Source of the DNA: Lumbricus rubellus
Lineage: Eukaryota; Annelida; Clitellata; Crassiclitellata; Lumbricidae
Direction of reading: 5' to 3'
Length of the DNA stretch: 64,000 nucleotides
NCBI GenBank assembly: GCA_945859605.1
Contig: OX243818.1
Location: 40,269,596-40,333,595, forward strand
How positions within the stretch are numbered: position 1 is the first letter of the stretch; each line of letters opens with the position of its first letter. Below are positions 45,395-58,110 of the stretch, one piece after another. The translations under genes and the position numbers were made by a program. Below the pieces are notes generated by a model. The model saw only the letters and a program-made list of their open reading frames with translations. It ran no database searches and was not told the DNA's origin.

Positions 45395-45500
45395 ATCCAT
45401 ACCGTTTTGTCCGTACCATTTTGTCCGTACCATTTTGTCCGCTACCATTTTGTCCGTACCGTTTTGTCCGCACCATTTTGTCCGCTACCATTTTGTCCGA
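45395..45500. repeat. 15-bp GTACCATTTTGTCCG minisatellite
   Basis: Seven or so 15-bp units. Same repeat size as the fold-back arms elsewhere in the window, single-sided here. Confidence 0.75.
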
Positions 45501-45539
45501 GAACCGGTGAGGGTAGCAGGTAAGATATTCTATTTATGA

Positions 45540-47205
45540 TTCCAATATTTTCAGCTAATTTATCAGATAATTGATCAATATGAGTGTTCCATGTAAGATG
45601 CTGATCCACATAGACACCCACAAATTTAAATGAGGTTACCTTAGGAATCTACATACCATCAATTATCACTTTTCTTAGTACATGCCCAGTAATCTTTCTA
45701 TGGGAGGAGAATAAAATATAATTGGTTTTTATTAAGATTTAGAGACAAGTTATTAGCTTTATGCTTTAAACCACTGGGATATATTTTTTAGTTCTTCATT
45801 CTAAGTAAGTCATCATAATTGCTATTAGAAATGAAGACGTTAGAATCGTCTCAAAAGTACGAATTCTAGTAATGAGGACGAGTTAGTTAGATCATTTATA
45901 TATAGGCTAGAATAAATAGTAAGGGTCTAAGAATAGACCCTGTGGTAGCCTACTCCTTATTTAATAAGTTGAAAAGTAGAGTAGGAACCATTGCATTTAA
46001 CTTGCTAGAATCGATTATTTAAGTAGTCTTTAAACCAAAGAAGAGTTAAACCTCGTATACCATAGTTTTGCAATTTATTAATAGCCTAAGTATTACATGG
46101 TCTACAATATCAAATGCTTTAGATAAGTTGAGAAATATTCCAATAGAAAATTCATTTCGATCAATGGCTTGTGATATTTTATCTTGAATATTAATTAATG
46201 GGAGCACAGTGGAATGACCTGATCTAAAACCATGTTGCGATGAGTGAATAATATTCTTTTTAGTCACATAATCGTTTAAACGCTGGTAAACTACTTTCTC
46301 TAATAATTTTGAAAAATAAGGTAGTATAGATATTGGTCGATAATTACCTAAATCCTGCTTATTTCCCTGCTTAAAAATTGGTGTGATCGTTGAAAATTTC
46401 ATTTCATCCGGTACAATACCTGTTTCTAACGAACATTATTTTTAAGTAGGCTACAAACGAGATTTTTTCCTACGTGATTTTAGAAGTTCTTTTGAGATAC
46501 ATGTATGATGAAAAGATTGATGTTTTTGTTTCTTGGATAATATCTTAGGGAATGCTTCATTATATGCACCCGTAATGAGTTCTGCAAAGTGCTCATAAGT
46601 TCCATTGGGATCCTTATCTACACAATATTTATTAACATCCCCAAAGTTCATCTGTGACAGTAAGAGTTCAAAATGTTTCTCTGGTTTTATCATTTGTAAT
46701 CCGAGAAGGTGTAGTTGCACTTGCTTTCCGGTGCAAAGGATTTTGGTCGAACCACACCAATATTGGCAGGTGGTCTGAAATATCCGTGACTAGAATAGAT
46801 GAATTTAAGATGCGTGGCCATAAATTAGTGAAGATATTATCTATCAATGTGGAAGTGGTTTCAGATATTCTCGTGGGTCGTAATATTGTAGGCAAAAAAT
46901 GATACGAGGAGATAGTTTCTTGAAAATTATTAGCCAGAGTATGCATGGAGTGCTTTAACAAATCGATATTAAAGTCTCCTAATAAAATAACGTCCTTTTT
47001 GATGAAGTTAACTCATCCAAAAGCTGATTGAAGTCATCGGTAAATGCCTGAAGGGGGAGCCTTGGTGGCTTGTAGATCACAGCAATTATCAAGGGTGCAC
47101 CCTCATCCGGTAGAATCTTAATAAACAAGCTATCGTAAGAATCGTGATTAAGTTTAGTATTTAATATTTGAAAAGAAATAGTAAGTTTTATAAATAAACC
47201 CACCC
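45540..47205 (-). pseudogene. CR1/L2-like LINE with endonuclease and RT, decayed
   Basis: Minus strand reading order: endonuclease pieces (LIIAVIYKPPRLPL, TLIDNIFTN, SDHLPILV), linker, RT (GNYRPISILPYFSKLLEKVV, QHGFRSGHSTV, GIFLNLSKAFDIVDH), then the region near 45560-45640 with VDQHLTW-like coding. Several frameshifts and missing segments, including the F.DD box. Inserted in intron 4 of gene C. Confidence 0.75.
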
Positions 47206-47518
47206 TCCTCCTCCTCCTCGTCCATTGGCCCTGAGCCTATACTCGAAGTGATATCCTTGCAATTTTTAGTGATTGGGGAAATACCCCAGTGCAAAAAGAA
47301 CAGTACTGTTTATTATGCCTGATAAAAGGTCAGCAATAGAGGGTTGTGTAAGAAGTGCAATGCTAGGATCAATGTCATCAACTCATTTGCCGTGTGAACA
47401 ATTAATGGAGTGCCCGAGTCGGATAAATTCATCGGGGGGGGGGGTCACTGAGTCCAAATGATTCGATAAGTGACGACTGACGATGGCATGAATTTCTCAA
47501 AGGAAGTCGTGGCAATTG

Positions 47519-47551
47519 GTTTCATCATCATCATCATTGTTGTCGTCGTCG

Positions 47552-47591
<40 letters not shown>
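47519..47591. repeat. (CAT/GTC)n microsatellite
   Basis: TCATCATCAT and GTCGTCGTC repeats about 100 bp before exon 5 of gene C. Confidence 0.9.
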
Positions 47592-47689
47592 TCAGTTATA
47601 AGACGCATAAACTATAAAAGCAAGCTAATTATAGCCTATTACTTGCGTTTTAGTAATTGTTTTGTTCTCTATTTTGTTCTTTATTCTAG

Positions 47690-48582
47690 TCGTGTGTGAG
47701 TTTTCCATCAGTTTCACTCAGAGAATCAAGTTAAAAGAAAATATGGATCTACGTGGAGTGACTAAGCTGCGAAACGAAATCTACATGCTCTTTGTATCGT
47801 CTTATCCTCCTAATCCTTTTGTAATTCATGTCTTTGAAGATCAAAATCCATTTAAATGGCAAAAGGAAATCGAATTAACACGGATTAGAGTTCCCGATAC
47901 CATTGGATCCAATCAAAATGAAAATTGTCTCTACGTCACAGATGTATTGTATAATTTGACATGCATATGGAAGATAACACAATACGAAGATGGCCGACAC
48001 AAATTCATCAAATGGCTGGAAATTGACCATCAACCACGAAGTCTGTCAGTGTTGACTGATGGTCGGTTATTGGTTTTCGATGATTCATGGCACTATCTGA
48101 TGATATACGGATCAGACGCAAAACTTACTCGATCCCTTAAGTTACCAAAAGACATCAAGGATCCTCTTCATGCAGTGAGAACATCCATCGGAAATTACAT
48201 CATACTTCATGAGAGGAAACAAAAGAAGGGAGAAAGTGGGTCGACTGAGCCAGAGGTGGTAACGATGTGGGGCATCAGTGAATTTAGCAGATATGGGAAG
48301 ACGGTCATCCGTCGTTTTATTCCCTCAAATGAAACGCAACAACTAAATTATCCTGAATATATCTCACTTGATTCAGAGGATCGAGTGTTTGTGGCTGACT
48401 CTGGGAATAACAGAGTGATTGTCTTGGATTCTGATCTTAGTTGGAATAGAATTATGTTATCGGCAAGTGATAAAGAAGAAATGGGGATCTACAGGCCAAC
48501 CAGATTATGTTACGACGAAGACAAGAAACAACTTATCGTCGCAGGAGATCAAGTTAATGTTTACTCTATAAGTCGGAAATAA
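47690..48582 (+). CDS. Gene C exon 5, NHL-type beta-propeller
   Basis: Acceptor TTCTTTATTCTAG, then VVCEFSISFTQRIKLKEN. Blade motifs: VIHVFEDQNPFKWQKEIEL, NCLYVTDVLYNLTCIWKI, SLSVLTDGRLLVF, HAVRTSIGNYIILH, YISLDSEDRVFVADSGNNRV, IVLDSDLSWNRI, LCYDEDKKQLIVAG. Ends NVYSISRK* with AATAAA overlapping the stop. Confidence 0.78.
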
Positions 48583-49096
48583 ACTCACTCTTTGCCCAAA
48601 TCTTCATTCCAAACTAAGCAACTAATTCCATAAAAAGTACGTTTTGTAGATATAAAAATAATTGAGCCTTAACTTTATATCAATCTGTTTACTTCTCTTA
48701 TTTCGAAATTTTGTGCCTCTACATTGGAGACATTGCATTGTATTGTATCTGCCTCTCGCAGTGCATACCAATCAGAAAAAGTAGTAAGTTTAAGACAGCG
48801 AAAAGATGTGCTTAATGTACGAGTTACAGCTGTTGACACTTCTAGTTGAAAGTGAACCGTTGTTACGTCTTTTTGTTGGCTGGACTCCAATAGGTGCTTA
48901 AAGCCGCGACGAGGCTCGTCTGCAACTGGACGAAATATGACGACGTCTCACCGCTTTTCTGTGACATCCCCCACTGTCCCATGACCCATTGAATTTATGC
49001 CCCAACTGCTCGGTTTTGAATCACTTATTGGAGCTATAATAAGGATAATTCATGGTCATATACAGAGATAAATAAATATTAAATATAGATAAGGAT
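48583..49096. other. 3' flank of gene C
   Basis: The first ~60 bp align with the 3' flank of gene A (ATCTTC.TTCCAA), so it is probably 3' UTR. No other gene. Confidence 0.4.
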
Positions 49097-49204
49097 CATA
49101 CATGACTTGAGAATGGAGGGAGATAGGATATAATAAGGTATAGGCCTAATAATTATTAGATTGTTCGATCATACATGACTTGAGTATGGAGGAGGGAGAT
49201 AGGA

Positions 49205-50474
49205 TATTAAGGTATTCTTCTTCTTCTTCTTTATCCGTGGGCTAACTGCACACTTGACCACTGTTCTCCATACTTCTCTGTCCTGTGCCCGATGTGTCAG
49301 CTCCTGTGCACTCATCCCACACCATTCTTCAATGTCCTGCAACCATTCTCTGCATGGTTTTCCCCTTCTCCCCGATCCCTCCATGATTCCCGTCAATATG
49401 CTCTTTATCTTTCTATCATCACTCATTCTTTGGATGTGTCCGAATAATTTCAGTTTCCTTTTCATTATGGTTTCTATCATATCTGATTTGCTGTTGAGTC
49501 TTCTTCGCACTTCCACGTTAGTTATTTTTTGTGTCCAGCTTATCTGCAATATTCTCCTATAACAGTACATTTCGAATGCTATTATCCTCTATTTGTCCTC
49601 CCTTTTTAGTGTCCAGGTTTCACATGCATACAACGCCGTGCTGAATACGCATGTTTCTAGTATTCTTTTCTTTGTGCCTTGTGATATTGTTTTGCTCCTC
49701 CATATGTTGTTGAATCCATTAGGTCTATACCTTTTGCTTTGTTAATTCTTCTTCTAATCTCCTTCGTGCAGTTGTTATCTGAGGTTAGTAGGCTCACTAA
49801 GTATACAAATTCTGTGACATTTTCGATGTTTTCTCCTCTAACTTTGATGTTATTTCCTATTTCTTCTTTTCCAAATGCCATTGTCTTTGTCTTTCTGATG
49901 TTAATTTTCAGATTTGCTTTTTCACCTGCTCTATCCAACAGTTCCACGTTCTTTTGAAGTATGTCAAAGTTCTCCTCTAGGAGATCTACGTCATCCGCAA
50001 ATCTTAGATTGTTAATTGTTTGTCCTTGCACAGATATTCCGTCCCGTTGTCTTGGATCTCATCCATTACTCTTTCCAAGTATCCAATGAATTCAATAGGC
50101 GAGACTGGATCTCCCTGTTTTGTTCCTATACTGATTTTAAACCATTCACCTAGTTCCTTATCTATCCTGACTGCTGCCTTTGACTGTTCACCGGTATTTT
50201 GCAGAATTTGCACCAGTTGTTTTCCCACTCCATAGGTTCGGAGAGTTGCCCATATGACATTCTGCTTAACCGAATCAAATGCCTTTTGGAAGTCTATAAA
50301 GCAATTGTATATAACTCTGTCTTTTCTTTTTGCTTTTTCTGCTATTAATCTTAGCATCAGTATTTGTTGCACGGTACTTCTGTCCCTTCTGAATCCTGCT
50401 TGTTCATCCGCAATCTGTTTCTCCAGTTGATCCCTTAGTCTGTATGTTAGTACCTTCATCATCACTTTAGCCAT
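49205..50474 (-). pseudogene. RTE-like LINE, 5'-truncated, RT to C-terminus
   Basis: Three overlapping frames: 50474-50004 (ADEQAGFRRDRSTVQQIL, YNCFIDFQKAFDSVKQNV, ISIGTKQGDPVSP), 50031-49657 (NNLRFADDVDLLEE, the F.DD catalytic box, LKINIRKTKTMAFG) and 49570-49205 (KRKLKLFGHIQRM, GSGRRGKPCREWLQDIEEW). The tail is (AAG)n. TAAGGTA lies on both sides as a likely target duplication. Clade is tentative. Confidence 0.75.
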
Positions 50475-50499
50475 AAGGTAGCCTATTATAGGCCTAATA

Positions 50500-50863
50500 A
50501 TTGTTAGAGTGTTCGATTTTTCTATGGGGAAAAATTATTTCAAATAATCACCTCGCATACCCTCTGGAATTGTGAAATTTTATGTCCTGAACTACTCAGT
50601 GAAATCTTTTGGCTTTGAGATCATGTTACGTGACACCTCAAAGTCAGTGAAGTTTTGAAAAATGGCGATTTTATCTTAAAATATATTTTTTAAAAACTGT
50701 TCGTTCAAGATTCCTGAAATTTTGGTAAAGTGTCCGTAGGGCCTATTTCATATTCACAAAGGTCGACAAAATTAATCCCAGCCGGTTCGACGTTTTCCGT
50801 AAAAAGTTTAAAGTAGAAAACCTCTGGGGTGTGTCATACCCCACTTCACCTCCGAAGGGTTAA
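50500..50863. mobile_element. Partial piggyBac-like MITE (third family)
   Basis: Right end reads GGGTGTGTCATACCCCACTT, CCGAAGGGTTAA. It aligns with 33760-33925. The left end is not recognised. Confidence 0.45.
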
Positions 50864-52156
50864 TATTGGTCTACACATAAATTAAGACACAGTGAAACCA
50901 ATGAATGACAATCATTTCCGTCTGACCGGAAAAGGGGACAGACGTCCCGCGTATTATTAGAGAAACCTATATATCTTAGAAAGGGTAAAATGGTGCCACA
51001 AATTATAGTCATTCAACAAATATCCAAATTGTCGATAATTGATTTAAATACACATATAAATCAGCACACAGCGTAACTAAAGAATGATAACCATTTCCAT
51101 CTCCTGAGAGTATAAACTAGGGCCTATAGACCATAGGTGAAGAATTGGTGCAGGCTTTGGGCGGACGAACGAACGGCCGAAGGAGGATCGACGAGGCGCG
51201 AGATTGGAGAGTTTGGGGAGGGGTGTGCCTCCTCCCAATCTCGACATTTTTTGAGGTTTCACTCTGCAATGGTAGCATTTTAGGCTGTCATTTTACGAAA
51301 TTGCACGTCATTTCATTGTAAAGAGTCGTGGTTGAAGACTTCAAAGGCGTAGTTCTCGAATTGTCTTTCTTCTCTTAAATTTCCTTGCTGTAAAATTTGG
51401 TGACTTCCTTAAACTAAAAAAATTACACATTTTCTTTGCTGACAGACATGCTTTAAGACTTCAATAAATGTCACCCTCCCCAATGTTTAATTTTTTCCTT
51501 AAGAGAGTCGAAACCAGTTTGTATACCGGTAGCTGTGAAACCACTGTTTTCCCAGCTATCAGACATTATTTAAAAGATACGACACCAGTCTGTACAACTG
51601 TGAAACCAGTTTGTAGGCTACAGCCACCGAACATTAGGGCCTACATTAAGATTAATTCCCTGCAGCCACAACACCGCATCTGTAGCCTATTGCTCGACGT
51701 AGCCTAGTTGTACATCAAAATTGCTATTCGATGTTATACAGATGGAACTAAAATTTGATTGCTCCACTTTGCAACCAACTGATCGTCATTTCAAGTTAAA
51801 TCTTCACTTTTGATCTACTGATCACAGCAGGAGGCTACCAGGAGCGAGTAGGCCTATTCCGGATAGCCTATCTGTTTTTAGTACGCCAAAAATTCGCTTG
51901 ACTGAATAGCCTAAACGACAACTTTTGATCCGTAGAGATTTTATTCATAATCGCAGTTTTCCATCTGACATTCATGAAGTCTTCAGCGCATTATAACCAC
52001 GAACCTCAGCTACATTTAACCCCCCCCTCCACCATTTTGATTGTTTTATGCGATCCTGAAAAATTAATTCAAGGGCGTAATCAGACAATTTCGTAATAGG
52101 CCTAAAAATCTGCAAATCCTGACATTAAATCATAAATGCAAAATATAATCTCCTCA
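50864..52156. other. Intergenic; MITE debris, no gene seen
   Basis: 51130-51350 contains GCGAGATTGG and TAGGCTGTCATTTTACGAAA, a decayed relative of the hAT-internal sequence at 44240-44360. The rest is unassigned. Confidence 0.4.
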
Positions 52157-53572
52157 AATACTATAAGCCTACATCAATAAATATCAGGTTGGGTTGCAAA
52201 TTGATTTCCATCTCTCCGAACCTCAATCAATGCACCATACGCAACAGGGCTTCGTTAAATCCTTTTTCTACTGCAGCTGCTCAACTCCTTATCTCCCCAT
52301 TCTACATGGTAAGTTATTCCCAAACCGGACGACAATGTAGTTTTTAAAATTATTTTTAACTGCACAAAGATGCTTTTACAACTGCACAAATTCATAAAGA
52401 ACAACCGTTTTTATGTAGGGCCTACAACTGTTCACTGAAAATAAGTCCTGAAAGTCCTGAATTAGGACCCGAAAGAAAATGAAGCAAAATCAGACCAAGA
52501 CAATAGGATAGGCATTAGCCTAGATAGGGCCTACAAAATAGTACACATCGAAACTGATGACATGATAATTAATTATTATTTTGAATAACACTGCATGAGG
52601 GGAGCACTGGACTCGACCAGTGATCGAGAACAGTGAAGATTATTCACTGTTGATGTTATATTTATAGGCCTACTGCTGGGGTTCAAATGTAAAGGTATAT
52701 GTAAGAATAACCATGGTTAAAACAAGTCATTTCTTACTTTTGTGCAAAAGTGAAATGTGAAGAAGTTCTGTTATTAAGTTTTAGCTATTAGGGCCTAGCT
52801 TAGACATAGTGGACTTCTTTAAATAGTCCTGCAAAACAATCCAGAATGAGGGAAGATTATACGAAAAACTTGACAAAACAAAGAAAGCAAGAGAAATATT
52901 TGTTTTTATAAACAGTTTTCCGGTTTTATAAAACTTTTATTTGATTTTGATGTGCGACACTGATTTTGGCCTTAGATTGGTGCTTTTTGACTAAAAGAAT
53001 CTAGTATAAACGACACTAGTCGCGACATGATTGTCTTGACAGTTATTTACATGAATGTCTTTGACGCAGGACGACATTTTTAAAACCTACCATAATGAGT
53101 TCTAGGCGAAAATCCCAATGGTTCCGATGCTTAATAATTAAAACTGTGAGAAACCATACAGAAATCCGACGGAAATTGGGAAGCAATCAATAGAAATGAA
53201 AAACTATTTTGTTGTTTCTAAAATAGCGATTTCACTGTTTTTAAATTGAAATGATCTTCTTTTTGCTTCAATTTGATGTTTTACGTTGGTTGATTTCGAT
53301 CTTAGATTCGTTTTATTCAAGTCAGAAATATAGAAACGACACCAGACACGAGATGATGCGACGATTTATAAAGACTTCTTAGCCTCAAGACGCCATTTTG
53401 AAAAAGGCCTACATTTTGAATGCTAAAGAAAATTTCGGATGCCTCCCCTTCCTAAGATGTTCTCTTGTAGGTCCCAACTACATCTGTACCAAGTGGCCAC
53501 CCGTGTTCAAAACGTATAGTTTACTTTGTGTACCGCTTAGACTAAGTAGAGGATATCACGGAGGAACGGCGT
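52157..53572. other. 3' flank of gene D, duplicate of 20355-21600
   Basis: Aligns base for base, with small indels, to the flank of gene B. No gene seen. Confidence 0.6.
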
Positions 53573-53580
53573 GACGTAGC

Positions 53581-53867
53581 CAGGGCCGTAGCAACAATGA
53601 ACGTGGCCCCCTCCGAGCATAATGTCCTGGCCGGCGGGTCCCTTACAATGCAGACACCGAGATGCGGCATTTGTTGAGCCCAAAATTCCTGACGACCTTT
53701 TTTTTAGTCATCCGGCAAAAATCTCGGGAAAGTTTCATCAATTCGCCGTCCAAAAAGTCTATGACCTTTTTTTTTAGTAATTTCATTCATTGTCGGCACT
53801 TTTGGGGCCCCTTCCTCGCGGGGGCCCCTTCGGTCGGAGGGTACGAAGGGCGGTCGCTACGCCTCTG
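53581..53867. mobile_element. hAT-like MITE, TSD GACGTAGC
   Basis: Ends CAGGGCCGTAGC and, inverted, CAGAGGCGTAGC. GACGTAGC lies at 53573-53580 and 53868-53875. GGGGCCCC motifs inside. Absent from the gene B flank. Confidence 0.75.
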
Positions 53868-53875
53868 GACGTAGC

Positions 53876-54363
53876 TCTGTTTCATTCTGTTGCAAACTAG
53901 CCTTGCTCCCCGTTGAGTACCGACTGGAGTCCCTCTAGGTGCTTCAGCCATCGAGCTGTTGCAAGTTACAACGGTTTACTTTGGCAGTGATGAAAGCGGG
54001 AACTGGCACCCGAAACACATTTTGTCGCTTTCTCAGCACTTAGGGCCTACCTTCTTCTTCCTGGGGTTTTGCACTTTGGGCGCCTCTGATTGGTGTACAC
54101 TTAGACCTAAGCGAAGTTTTATAAATTTACAGATGCAATACAAAAGAATTTCTCCAATGTAGCGGATGTCCCAAAAGTGAAGGAAATGGCTTCAACTATT
54201 TATGAAAAAATAATGATATTATCTGCTAAATATTAAAATTTATTAATGAAATCAGCTTATAGTTTAGAAGAAGGATTTTGGCAGAAGTGATTTTATTTCG
54301 GACTTAAAGAGTATTCCATTAAAGACTTAAAGACTATTCCAATTAATTATTGCCGAATTGATT
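53876..54363. other. Spacer before the gene D stop codon
   Basis: Not shared with the gene B flank except for a partial repeat of GATTTTATTTCGGACTTAAAGA at 54290-54312 that echoes the end of exon 5. No gene seen. Confidence 0.4.
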
Positions 54364-55268
54364 TTATTTCTGACTTAAAGAGTACACATTGACATTATTA
54401 ATTTTATATCCTGCGACGATCAGTTGTTTGTTTTCTTCATCGTAACATAATTTGTTTGGCCAAAGGATTACCCTTTCTTCTTTCTCTTCTGTTGGAATAA
54501 GAATTTTATTCCATTTAAGATCTGAATCCAAGAGAATCACTCTGTGATTCCCTGAGTCAACAACAAACACTCGATCCTCTGAATCGATTGCGAGATATTC
54601 AGGATCATTAAGTTGCTGTGTTTCATTTGATTGAATAAAACGACGAATGGCCATCTGTCCATCTCTGCTCAATTCACTTATGACCCATTTCCTTACACTG
54701 TATGTCCCATCAAACTCACTTTCTCCCTTCTCTTGTATCAACCAATGAAGAATGATGAAATTCCCAATGGATGTTTCCACTGCATGACGAGGCATTCCTA
54801 TGTCTGTTGGTAACTGAATGTGTCGAATACATTCTGCGTCTAATCCGCAGATCGTCGGCAATGACGGTAAATGATTGAAAACCATGAACTGACCATCAGC
54901 CGATATTGACATACTACTTTGTAGATAATCGACTGTAAGCCATTTGACGACTTTGTATCTGTCATCTTCTTCTCTAGTTATCTTCCAGACGCGACTCTCA
55001 TTATATTCAGTAACGTAGAGACAATTTTGCGTCTCATTAGATCCAATGTCATCGGGAAATTTAATCTCTGTTAATTCGATTTCATTTTGCCAATGAAATG
55101 GATTTTGATCTTCAAAGACATGAATTACAGGCGGAGGAGGAGAAAGAGAAGACGATACAAAGAGTATATAGATTTCGTTTCGCAACTTAGTCACTCCACG
55201 CACATACATATCTATAAATTCTTGTGTCTTGATTCTCTGAGTAAAACTGATGGAAAACGAACACACGA
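54364..55268 (-). CDS. Gene D exon 5, NHL-type beta-propeller
   Basis: Same structure as gene B exon 5, with six substitutions (for example GQMAIRR, DSEDRVFVVDSG, WNKILIP, end NVYSLSQK*). Acceptor TATTTTTCAG. AATAAA overlaps the stop codon. Confidence 0.78.
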
Positions 55269-55544
55269 CTGAAAAATAGAACAAAATGGAGAACAAAATA
55301 ATTACTAATACGAAGAAATTCGTTGAAAGTCATTAGATTTTTTGTACAATATATTTACCTTAGTCTATAACCGAAAAGTAATGATGATAATGATGATCAT
55401 GAGGATGATGTTTTTTTCTTATTATTATTATTATTACTATTCGTTGAAAGTCATTAGATTTTTAGTACAATATATGAACTGACCATCAGCCGATATTACT
55501 ATTATTATTATTATTTTTTTTTTTTTTTTTTTTTTTTTTCTTTT

Positions 55545-55600
55545 TTTTGCCCTGAGGTACTTCATTCCCCCAGGGACTTATGGACTATTATTAACTGAAG
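55545..55600 (-). mobile_element. Short R4/Dong-like LINE 3' end
   Basis: GCCCTGAGGTACTTCATTCC..CAGGGACTTAT resembles the 3' end of copy a (22791-22830), but only about 50 bp is present between T/ATT tracts. Confidence 0.45.
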
Positions 55601-55620
55601 AATGTATTATTATTATTATT

Positions 55621-56712
55621 ATTTTAAATAGCGTCTAGTGTAAAAGCTAGGTCCGCGACAGTCGGTTCCTTCTGTCATTCCACGGCTCGTTTTGCCGGAT
55701 TGTAAATCTCTTTCTAAGGTCGGTCGGGGAGCGATGGCAATGTTTCTGAGAGGCAGATGGCGTTCCCCCGCTGAAGAGCCACCGAAATCCGCTGGAACAA
55801 GTACGACGACTCCATAGGGTCATAGGTAGCAGCGGTAATTCTCCTCCCCAACTCAGAAATGAAATCCAGTCCTTCTACGCACCAAGCGCCACTGGTCTCC
55901 AAGGCGACCGCCACAAATTCGTGGGTACTGGACAACAGTTGATGTTGGAATACTTGATAGACTTTGACGCAGCTGCGCGTTCGGCGGCTACACCAGCTCC
56001 AATGGATGTGTGTGGAAGGTGTGAGAGGGCGAAAGTGTCGGGCACTGTCACATCCCATGCCAGGCATCGACCTCGTGACCATGGGGTGATTGTCACGCCG
56101 TCTGGTCGCTTCCCGTCTTCTCTAAGTAGACCGAGCGGTTCTTTGTGCGAAGAAATTTTTGCTCTGCCGAGAGCTCTCCAGATAATGTCATTGATCATGG
56201 TGTGTCTTTGGTGTTTGCCGCTTCCTCCTCTGCACACCAGTCCATGCAATCCTCTCGCGTCGACCTTCCCTCGGCAGTGGAGGCACACATGAGGTTCACA
56301 TAGCGACGTTCCTAATCTCAACCCAACTGCAAGACGTATCTCCTCGTCTGAGAGGCGCAGGCCCAGCGCACTCACAGGGGGAGCTAGCATCCAGTCTCCA
56401 GAATGAGGGGCACGCGAAGCTAGGAGGCGAGCGCGGTCGCATGGGACACTGGTGGACTCGAGCAGACCCTTCCATGCCTTTTCGGTGAATCTACCATCCC
56501 ACTCTCTTTGGCTGTGAGTAGCTGCACCAGTTGGTGGTTCAGCGCCTGTCAAGGAGATCCAAGCGTTAAGCGCTGACTCCGCAAGTACATATAGAGCATC
56601 AGCTGACTCGGTTGGTAGGATGCAAGCCTGCAGTTCGCTGGTGCTAGCGGCAGAAGCCAGAAAGGCAGAAAGTGCCAGCGTTGATGCACAGCGAACTCCC
56701 AGGCCACCATCT
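55621..56712 (-). pseudogene. R4/Dong-like LINE (copy b, gene D side)
   Basis: Near-identical to 24234-25321. The long frame includes VRCASTLALSAFLASAAST, CEPHVCLHCRGKVDARG, KRPDGVTITPWSRGRCLAWD. A small insertion (CCAGTACC..GTTG) shifts the frame near 55930. (ATT)n on both sides. Confidence 0.65.
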
Positions 56713-56713
56713 C

Positions 56714-56798
<85 letters not shown>

Positions 56799-56879
56799 AA
56801 ATTTTCCGAAGTAGTTCAATTCACACAGGCAAATAAGGCAACGAATAGTGAATATAAAGACTATGGAATCAGTAGTCAA

Positions 56880-57045
56880 TCAGCTAGCTGTGGCTGCTTT
56901 TCGAATGTACCCCTGCAGGCCACAGCGTTGAATGCAGACTGAAATCCGTTGGAACAAATAGCTTGTCTCTTTGGGGTCTCCAGTGATTTTTGTCAGGAGA
57001 CGCCCCAAATCCTTAAGAAGTTTCAAACCGTCGTTGTTGATTGTT
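56880..57045 (-). pseudogene. R4/Dong-like LINE 3' fragment (copy d)
   Basis: Minus strand reads INNDGLKLLKDLGRLLTKIT, GDPKETSYLFQRISV, the same C-terminal motif as the other copies. Only on the gene D side. Confidence 0.6.
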
Positions 57046-57560
57046 ATTATTATTGTCAACCCCTCTTATTCGTGTTGACCCCCACCAGTCTCTTCGGTAG
57101 CCTTTCAAAAGCGTCTTCAGTAGCCTAAACTTATCCATACTGATTATAACTGACTTTAATCTATTCGCTAGTTAAAGTTCTACAGTCTTTCACTTGTTTT
57201 AAACTCAACGACACGACGAAAGGTTTAATCGTATATTATAAATCAAATCCAAACGTAAATGTAACATCAACAGCAACAACACAATAATGTCTATCATTGC
57301 ATTATCACAGCAACAACCACTCTCTTCAACTTCTACTGCAACCACTACTACTACTATTACTACACTTAATCACAGCCTATCTCGCCACTCTTCCTTCTCA
57401 CACTCCCTCATTCTCTCAATCTCTCATTCGTACACACAATCGACTGTCTAGACTGGTCGTCTGGACTTTAGCGCGCGAAGACGCATCTGTGCTCTCTGGC
57501 CCACTTGCCACTGTTGTGCAAACAATCGACTGACCGCTGTAAGCCTGACTCTATATTAAA
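57046..57560. other. Gene D intron 4, sequence absent from gene B
   Basis: No gene or element recognised. CAACAACAAC and CTACTACTA short repeats at 57260-57360. Confidence 0.35.
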
Positions 57561-57570
57561 TTAGCTTACA

Positions 57571-57599
<29 letters not shown>

Positions 57600-57605
<6 letters not shown>

Positions 57606-57777
57606 CATACATGCTACAAGAGGTTACTATGGCAATTTATAGCCTCTCTGATCAAAATCGGGCATAGTGTTAGCGAAAGAACCCGTGAAGGCTACAGCGT
57701 TAAAACGCTGAATAAGAATTGACAGTCTTTGGAATAGAAACGACGTTTCCCTCAGATCATCCGACGCCTTTGACAGA
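57600..57777 (-). pseudogene. R4/Dong-like LINE 3' fragment (copy e)
   Basis: Minus strand reads DDLRETSFLFQRLSILIQRF, NAVAFTGSFANTM. Flanked by (ATT)n on both sides. Only on the gene D side. Confidence 0.6.
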
Positions 57778-57782
57778 TGATG

Positions 57783-57858
<76 letters not shown>

Positions 57859-57897
57859 GGCCTATTACGATTATTATTATTACGGTATTGTTTTGTC

Positions 57898-57949
<52 letters not shown>

Positions 57950-57999
57950 CTTAGCCTAGCCCTAGATCATAAGTGTTTCATTTATTTTATTTTATTATA

Positions 58000-58061
<62 letters not shown>

Positions 58062-58110
58062 GTCAATCAGATAGCTGTGGCTATTATTATTTATTATTTA
58101 TTATTATTAT
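57778..58110. repeat. Long (ATT)n tracts
   Basis: Three ATT arrays separated by short unique pieces, one of which (TTAGCCTAGCCCTAGATCAT) duplicates sequence found at 59380-59402. Confidence 0.9.

Larger units (their letters stand above)
36555..48582 (+). other. Gene C model: F-box / CARD / TRADD-N-like / NHL propeller
   Basis: Complete five-exon model: 36555-36659, 37490-37676, 39060-39347, 41902-42246, 47690-48582. It totals 1818 nt and joins in phases 0,1,1,1 into a 605-residue frame with no internal stop, the best intact representative of the family. Introns carry a fold-back element, LINE pieces and a nested Tc1/hAT stack. It is the paralogue of A, about 30 kb downstream in the same orientation, and converges on gene D. 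Confidence 0.75.
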
